From the NCBI GenBank assembly GCA_934090935.1, contig CAKOKD010000002.1, positions 1-64,000 of the forward strand: a stretch of DNA of 64,000 nt, read 5' to 3'. Origin of the DNA: an uncultured Bacilli bacterium. Its GTDB lineage: Bacteria > Bacillota_I > Bacilli_A > RF39 > UBA660. Of this stretch, positions 60,138-64,000 are shown one piece after another. The position numbers and the translations under genes are program-made. The notes beneath the pieces were generated by a model that was given only the letters and a program-made list of their open reading frames with translations, did not search any database and was not told the origin of the DNA. How positions within the stretch are numbered: the first letter of the stretch is position 1; each line of letters begins with the position of its first letter.

Positions 60138-61349
60138 ATGAAAAAAGAAACTTTAAAAAATATATTGATTTTACTTGGTATAGTTATTGGTATTGTTTTA
60201 GTGCTAACACTTTTACCAAATACGCCAATTTGGAATATAGTTGTGTTATTGCTGATTTTAAGCTTGCTTATATTTGTACATGAAGGAGGACATTTCTTAG
60301 TTGCTAAAAAATGTGGTGTTCATGTCTACGAGTTTGCTTTAGGAATGGGACCAAAAGTATTATCGTTAAAAAGAAAAAATGATCCAACAGAGTATACTTT
60401 AAGGGCTTTCCCAATCGGAGGCTTTTGCGCTATGGCCGGTGAAGAAGGCGAGGATGATGAAAATCTTCCTAAAGATAAATTTATGTGCAATAAATCAAAA
60501 ATAAAAAGAATTTTGATTTTGGTTGCCGGTGTTACAATGAACTTCATCACTGCCATTGTGCTTCTATTCATAATTGGTCTTTGCTATGGAAGTACTGACC
60601 AATCAAGTGTCATTGGTTCTGTTTCAGAAGGAACTCCTGCATATAATGCTGGTTTAAAAGAAAATGATACAATTATAGAATGCAATGGATATAAAATAAA
60701 AACTTGGGATAAACTAACTATTGTTACCAATTTAAAAAACAAAAATGATTATTATGAATATAAGATAAAACATGAGGATGGATCGATTGATACATACAAG
60801 ATTGTTCCTGATAAGTATGTTGTATTTGATGGAAAAACAATAAAAATTGATGAAACAAATACATTGGAAAGTATTTTAAAAGAATATGATAAAAAAGAAA
60901 AAGATGTTACAATATCTAATCTTGTAGGTATTCAAGCTAAAAGTAAAGTAAATAAAGGCTTTGTTTCAGCCATAAAATATGCATTTTCTAAATTTGGTAG
61001 CATTGTATCAACGATGATTCTTATAATTGGTTCATTGTTTACTGGAAAGTTAGGCCTTTCAGCTTTATCTGGACCTGTTGGAATGTATTCGGTTGTTGGT
61101 ACAGTTGCATCTTTAGGTTTTGCTAATATCATATATCTAACGGCATACCTTTCAATAAATCTAGGAGTATTAAATATTTTACCATTCCCAGCTTTTGATG
61201 GAGGGAGAGTATTATTTGTTTTGATAGAAGCAGTTACAAGAAAGAAAGTTGATCCTAAAATAGAAGGATATTTCCATACAGTTGGTTTTGCTCTTATAAT
61301 GCTTCTTATGATATATATAACATTCCAAGATGTACTTAGATTATTCTAA
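60138..61349 (+). CDS. rseP: RseP-family site-2 (M50) intramembrane protease
   Basis: A 403-aa membrane zinc protease. The active-site HEGGH lies at residues 48-52 in the second helix. A PDZ domain is near residues 160-230 (GTPAYNAGLKENDTIIECNG). The C-terminal metal ligand region is NLGVLNILPFPAFDGGRVLF. It processes membrane regulators and signal-peptide remnants. AGGAGGAAGAC precedes ATG 60138. The SpoIVFB type expected for sigma-K lacks this layout. Confidence 0.94.
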   Translation: MKKETLKNILILLGIVIGIVLVLTLLPNTPIWNIVVLLLILSLLIFVHEGGHFLVAKKCGVHVYEFALGMGPKVLSLKRKNDPTEYTLRAFPIGGFCAMAGEEGEDDENLPKDKFMCNKSKIKRILILVAGVTMNFITAIVLLFIIGLCYGSTDQSSVIGSVSEGTPAYNAGLKENDTIIECNGYKIKTWDKLTIVTNLKNKNDYYEYKIKHEDGSIDTYKIVPDKYVVFDGKTIKIDETNTLESILKEYDKKEKDVTISNLVGIQAKSKVNKGFVSAIKYAFSKFGSIVSTMILIIGSLFTGKLGLSALSGPVGMYSVVGTVASLGFANIIYLTAYLSINLGVLNILPFPAFDGGRVLFVLIEAVTRKKVDPKIEGYFHTVGFALIMLLMIYITFQDVLRLF

Positions 61350-61361
61350 TACATCTTTTTT
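61329..61361 (+). terminator. Terminator overlapping the rseP 3' end
   Basis: GATGTA/TACATC outer stem and TTAGA/TCTAA inner stem with a TTAT loop, followed by six T. Confidence 0.82.
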
Positions 61362-61424
61362 CTTGTCTATAAATTTATTATGTGATAATATTAATATTGT
61401 AGAGTAATGATAAGGGGAGTATTT

Positions 61425-62009
61425 ATGAATGCTTTTGATGAATTTATAATGAGTGATGCTTTTTTTCCTGTTTTGGTTTTTTTACTGATATTATTGGTAG
61501 TCGTGTTCATTCTTATAATATTAAATAATAGAAAAAAATTTGGACCAATTAAAAAGACAAAAACTCAAAATCTAAATGCAATTAATAAAAGTGAAGAAGT
61601 GCATGTAGTAGGTGAACCACTTACAGAAGTAGAAACTATAACTACAGATGAGTTTGAAAATATACTTTTAGATGATGAAAAAAATAAAATTGAAGATATA
61701 CCTGTTGAAGAAGATAAAAGCGAAGAAAATATTATAAAAGTAGAGGAAAATCCAATATCAACTCAAGAACAAAACGATATTGATATTCCTAAATTTATAA
61801 ATGAGAACGTTGAAATTAATGATAATAATGATGAAAACGTAACTGAAGAAAAAGAAAATGCTTTTGATTTAGGTATAAATGATTTCCCTGATTTTTCTTC
61901 AATTGAAGATGCAACAAAAAAGGAAGAACATGAAAATAGCCAAATAGAGGATGATATAATGCAAGCAGCAAATAAATATATTGAATCTATTATGTCTAAG
62001 AATAAATAG
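61425..62009 (+). CDS. Single-pass membrane protein with acidic disordered tail
   Basis: A 194-aa protein. One helix (FFPVLVFLLILLVVVFILII) near the N-terminus is followed by a basic patch and a long acidic, low-complexity cytoplasmic tail (FENILLDDEKNKIEDIPVEE, FDLGINDFPDFSS). A short conserved-looking helix ends it (DDIMQAANKYIESIMSK). The layout recalls division-ring tethers, but no family is recognised. ATG 61425 has AGGGGAG upstream. Confidence 0.75.
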   Translation: MNAFDEFIMSDAFFPVLVFLLILLVVVFILIILNNRKKFGPIKKTKTQNLNAINKSEEVHVVGEPLTEVETITTDEFENILLDDEKNKIEDIPVEEDKSEENIIKVEENPISTQEQNDIDIPKFINENVEINDNNDENVTEEKENAFDLGINDFPDFSSIEDATKKEEHENSQIEDDIMQAANKYIESIMSKNK

Positions 62010-62016
62010 GTGAATT

Positions 62017-62145
62017 ATGAAAAAAGAATTTGAAAATGTTTATTTAGAATACGTTGATGAACTACCAAAGGTAGAAGAAACTCAAAAGATGAGCAAAGAA
62101 GAACTTTTAAGAAAATTAGAGGAAACTCAAAAGATAAATTTATAG
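62017..62145 (+). CDS. Small acidic protein, 42 aa
   Basis: A short frame begins at ATG 62017 with TAGGTGAATT upstream, 7 nt after the previous stop. The peptide (MKKEFENVYLEYVDELPKVE at the start, KEELLRKLEETQKINL at the end) is helical and charged. Its position and the terminator directly after its stop support a real gene. Function unknown. Confidence 0.6.
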   Translation: MKKEFENVYLEYVDELPKVEETQKMSKEELLRKLEETQKINL

Positions 62146-62148
62146 ATG

Positions 62149-62174
62149 ATTTGCAATAATTTGCAAATTTTTTT
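62149..62174 (+). terminator. Rho-independent terminator
   Basis: ATTTGCAA/TTGCAAAT stem with a TAAT loop and seven T. Confidence 0.82.
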
Positions 62175-62189
62175 GTGAAATAAATGTAA

Positions 62190-62256
62190 ACACATAAAAT
62201 GTCCTTGAAAATCGGGGGGGGTATTATAAAATAAAAAATAGATGAGGTGTGTTTAA
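62190..62256 (+). promoter_or_regulatory. Conserved leader with G8 tract, copy 3 (promoter-proximal part missing)
   Basis: CCTTGAAAATC followed by G8 (62214-62221) and everything down to GATGAGGTG matches copies 1 and 2. The hairpin becomes AATGTCC/GGGTATT, where C-to-T turns a C-G pair into G-U and keeps the stem. The first 100 or so bases, including the TATAAT seen in the other copies, are absent, and the preceding terminator is close. How this copy is transcribed is unclear. Confidence 0.7.
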
Positions 62257-64000
62257 ATGAAGAAAAGTGCAATAATAGTTGCAATAGTTTTTATGATGAT
62301 TGGATTTGCAGCAGTAAGTACATCATTGATAATAAATAGTAATATAAAAGTATCAGAGAATGAAACAGATTTTGATGTATATTTTAGTAAAGCAAGATTG
62401 GATACAATAGATGTATATGAAAGTGTAATAAGTCAAGATAAAAAGACAATAACATTTAATACTAATAATTTAAGTAAAGTAGGAGATAAATCAGTACTTA
62501 CATATGAAGTAACAAATAATTCAAATAACTATGATGCAGAAGTGCGTGTTACATGTACACCAGAAAACAATAAATATACAAGTATAACAAATACAATAGA
62601 TGTAGAAAATGACATAGTACCAGCAAGAAATACAGCAAAAGGGAGAGTAACAATAACATTAAATAAAACATCATTAGAAGAAGTGAGTGAAGAATATACA
62701 TGTTCGTTAGAGTTTAATGCAGTAGAAAGAGAAAGTATAGGAATATCTAGTAATAAACCAGCAGAACCAGAATTAACTAATGATTTAGTTCCAGTAATAA
62801 TAGCAGACAATGGAACTGTAAAAAAGGCGGATACAACAACTGAATGGTATAATTATGAAAACAAAGTTTGGGCAAATGCCGTAATATTAAAAGATGATTA
62901 CGATGATTTAAATGAAAATGGAAAAATAAATGGGGCAACAAAAGAAGATAATCAAGTAACCTTAGATGGAGTAGACGATTATATTAATTTAGGATTAGAA
63001 AACTATGATTTTAAAGATAGTATGACATTGGCGATAAAATTAAGATTTAATAAAGATGACTCTGTTCAAGAATTCTTTGGGAATTGGGAAGTTGGTGGAA
63101 TGGGAATTGGATATGGTGGGTATAATAATAAAAAACTTGTTGCCGCTATGTATGATAAATCATCATCAAGTTACGTATCATTTTTTTCTAATCAAACAAT
63201 CAAAAAAAATAAGGAATATTTAATTGCTATTAGCTATGATGGAAAAAATTTAAAATTATATATTGACGGCAAATTAGATAAAAGTGTTGCAACAACTGGA
63301 AATATTGGTTTAAGTAGTCAACCGATATTTATTGGTGCAAATCCAAGTCCAAGTGGAACACATGTTAATTATTCAAATATATCAGTGAAAAAAGCAGCGA
63401 TATATGATCGAGCATTAAGTGAAGAAGAAATAACTAAATATTATAAAAATGACATAATAATCAATGATGATACAGATTTACTAAAATATGTTAATTTTGA
63501 AAAAACAACTGCAAATGATGAGATAATACCAGAAAATAATATTGAATCATATTTTGTATGGATACCAAGATACAAATATAAATTATTTAATGTAGACAAT
63601 TATAGTTTAACAACAGTAGCAAGTGCATCCGAAGTAGAAAGTAAAGCGCAAGAGATAGAAATAGAGTTTGAAAGTAGATATGATAAAGTATCAAATGGAA
63701 GCAAAAATGGAGAGTGGTTGACTCACCCAGCATTTACAAGTTTTGATACAAATGGATTCTGGGTAGGAAAGTTTGAAACCGGATATAAAGGAGCAACAAC
63801 AACAACTGCTGCTCAAGTAAATGAATCAGATTTTACAAAAGTAATAATAAAACCGAATGTATATAGTTGGAGAAATATAACAGTAAAGAATATATTTGAA
63901 ACGAGTTATAACTATAATAGAGATGCAGATTCACATATGATAAAGAATACAGAATGGGGAGCAGTAGCATATCTTTCACATTCCAAATATGGAATAGATA
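62257..64000 (+). CDS. Modular surface protein with shared N-module and LamG-like C-region (3' end outside window)
   Basis: An open frame of 581 codons with no stop before the window ends. Residues 1-165 repeat the shared module (KKSAIIVAIVFMMIGFAAV, LTYEVTNNS, EYTCSLEFNAVER). A LamG/concanavalin-like domain follows (about 230-390: VTLDGVDDYINLGLENYDF, LKLYIDGKLDKS, KKAAIYDRALSEEEI). Then comes a region with YFVWIPRYKYKL, GFWVGKFETGYKG and IKNTEWGAVAYLSHSKYGI, which resembles C-type-lectin-like or formylglycine-enzyme-fold surface modules. Adhesion or glycan binding is inferred. Confidence 0.8.
   Translation, partial: MKKSAIIVAIVFMMIGFAAVSTSLIINSNIKVSENETDFDVYFSKARLDTIDVYESVISQDKKTITFNTNNLSKVGDKSVLTYEVTNNSNNYDAEVRVTCTPENNKYTSITNTIDVENDIVPARNTAKGRVTITLNKTSLEEVSEEYTCSLEFNAVERESIGISSNKPAEPELTNDLVPVIIADNGTVKKADTTTEWYNYENKVWANAVILKDDYDDLNENGKINGATKEDNQVTLDGVDDYINLGLENYDFKDSMTLAIKLRFNKDDSVQEFFGNWEVGGMGIGYGGYNNKKLVAAMYDKSSSSYVSFFSNQTIKKNKEYLIAISYDGKNLKLYIDGKLDKSVATTGNIGLSSQPIFIGANPSPSGTHVNYSNISVKKAAIYDRALSEEEITKYYKNDIIINDDTDLLKYVNFEKTTANDEIIPENNIESYFVWIPRYKYKLFNVDNYSLTTVASASEVESKAQEIEIEFESRYDKVSNGSKNGEWLTHPAFTSFDTNGFWVGKFETGYKGATTTTAAQVNESDFTKVIIKPNVYSWRNITVKNIFETSYNYNRDADSHMIKNTEWGAVAYLSHSKYGID

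Overview
The window is AT-rich DNA from a low-GC Gram-positive bacterium. Extended Shine-Dalgarno sites, a seryl T-box leader, SufU-type iron-sulfur assembly, MraZ/RsmH/FtsL/PBP, LtaS, YqeG/YqeH and a sigma-K homologue all point to the Bacillota, class Bacilli. The short genes, tight operons and many lineage-specific secreted proteins suggest an uncultured gut lineage related to RF39 or Erysipelotrichales. That placement is inference from gene content, not from a marker tree.

Layout. 1-3.2 kb: the tail of a glycine-rich surface protein, then a compact sufCDSU operon. 3.2-6 kb: small unknown genes, an IS256-family remnant abutting a methyltransferase gene, and a gene broken by an in-frame stop. 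6-9 kb: gmk, then a serine T-box leader controlling an HD-domain (SpoT-like) hydrolase and serS. 9-13.5 kb: a decayed ABC ATPase, ftsK, small unknowns, an MvaI/BcnI-like endonuclease and two tRNA genes. 13.7-17.7 kb: a decayed HAD gene, two tandem transglutaminase-like proteins and one unknown. 17.7-21.3 kb: a three-gene overlapping operon (radical SAM DNA-repair protein, DUF4130-type partner, divergent GroEL-like chaperonin) behind a promoter carrying two LexA-type boxes. 21.3-28.5 kb: two D,D-carboxypeptidases flank a modular surface protein, a thioester/Cna-B adhesin, its sortase and a membrane protein. 28.5-35.3 kb: an eight-gene run with RDD protein, NfnAB, lipoprotein cyclophilin, LtaS and VanZ. 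35.3-42.3 kb: an XRE regulator, sigK, a VirB2-like Cys-rich protein, yqeG-yqeH-mutL and a CAP protein. 42.3-49.3 kb: three unknown genes, then the mraZ-rsmH-ftsL-PBP division cluster. 49.4-54 kb: a dockerin-bearing cysteine protease, a BIG2 surface protein, a second modular surface protein and tRNA-Glu. 54-62 kb: a polysaccharide deacetylase, ftsE-ftsX-M23 hydrolase and rseP. 62.2-64 kb: a third modular surface protein runs off the end.

Three signals stand out. First, a family of secreted proteins shares an N-terminal module but carries unrelated C-terminal domains. Its members sit behind a near-identical leader with a run of 7 or 8 G residues inside a predicted hairpin. In the two full-length copies (170 and 169 nt) the net length difference is one base, equal to the difference in G count. 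This looks like a slippage-prone expression switch. Second, a GroEL-like protein is translationally coupled to DNA-repair genes behind apparent SOS boxes. Third, a SpoT-like HD hydrolase is under serine T-box control together with serS.

Start codons were moved inward from the longest open frame wherever a ribosome binding site favoured a later codon. Product names rest on motifs read by eye; no database search was run.
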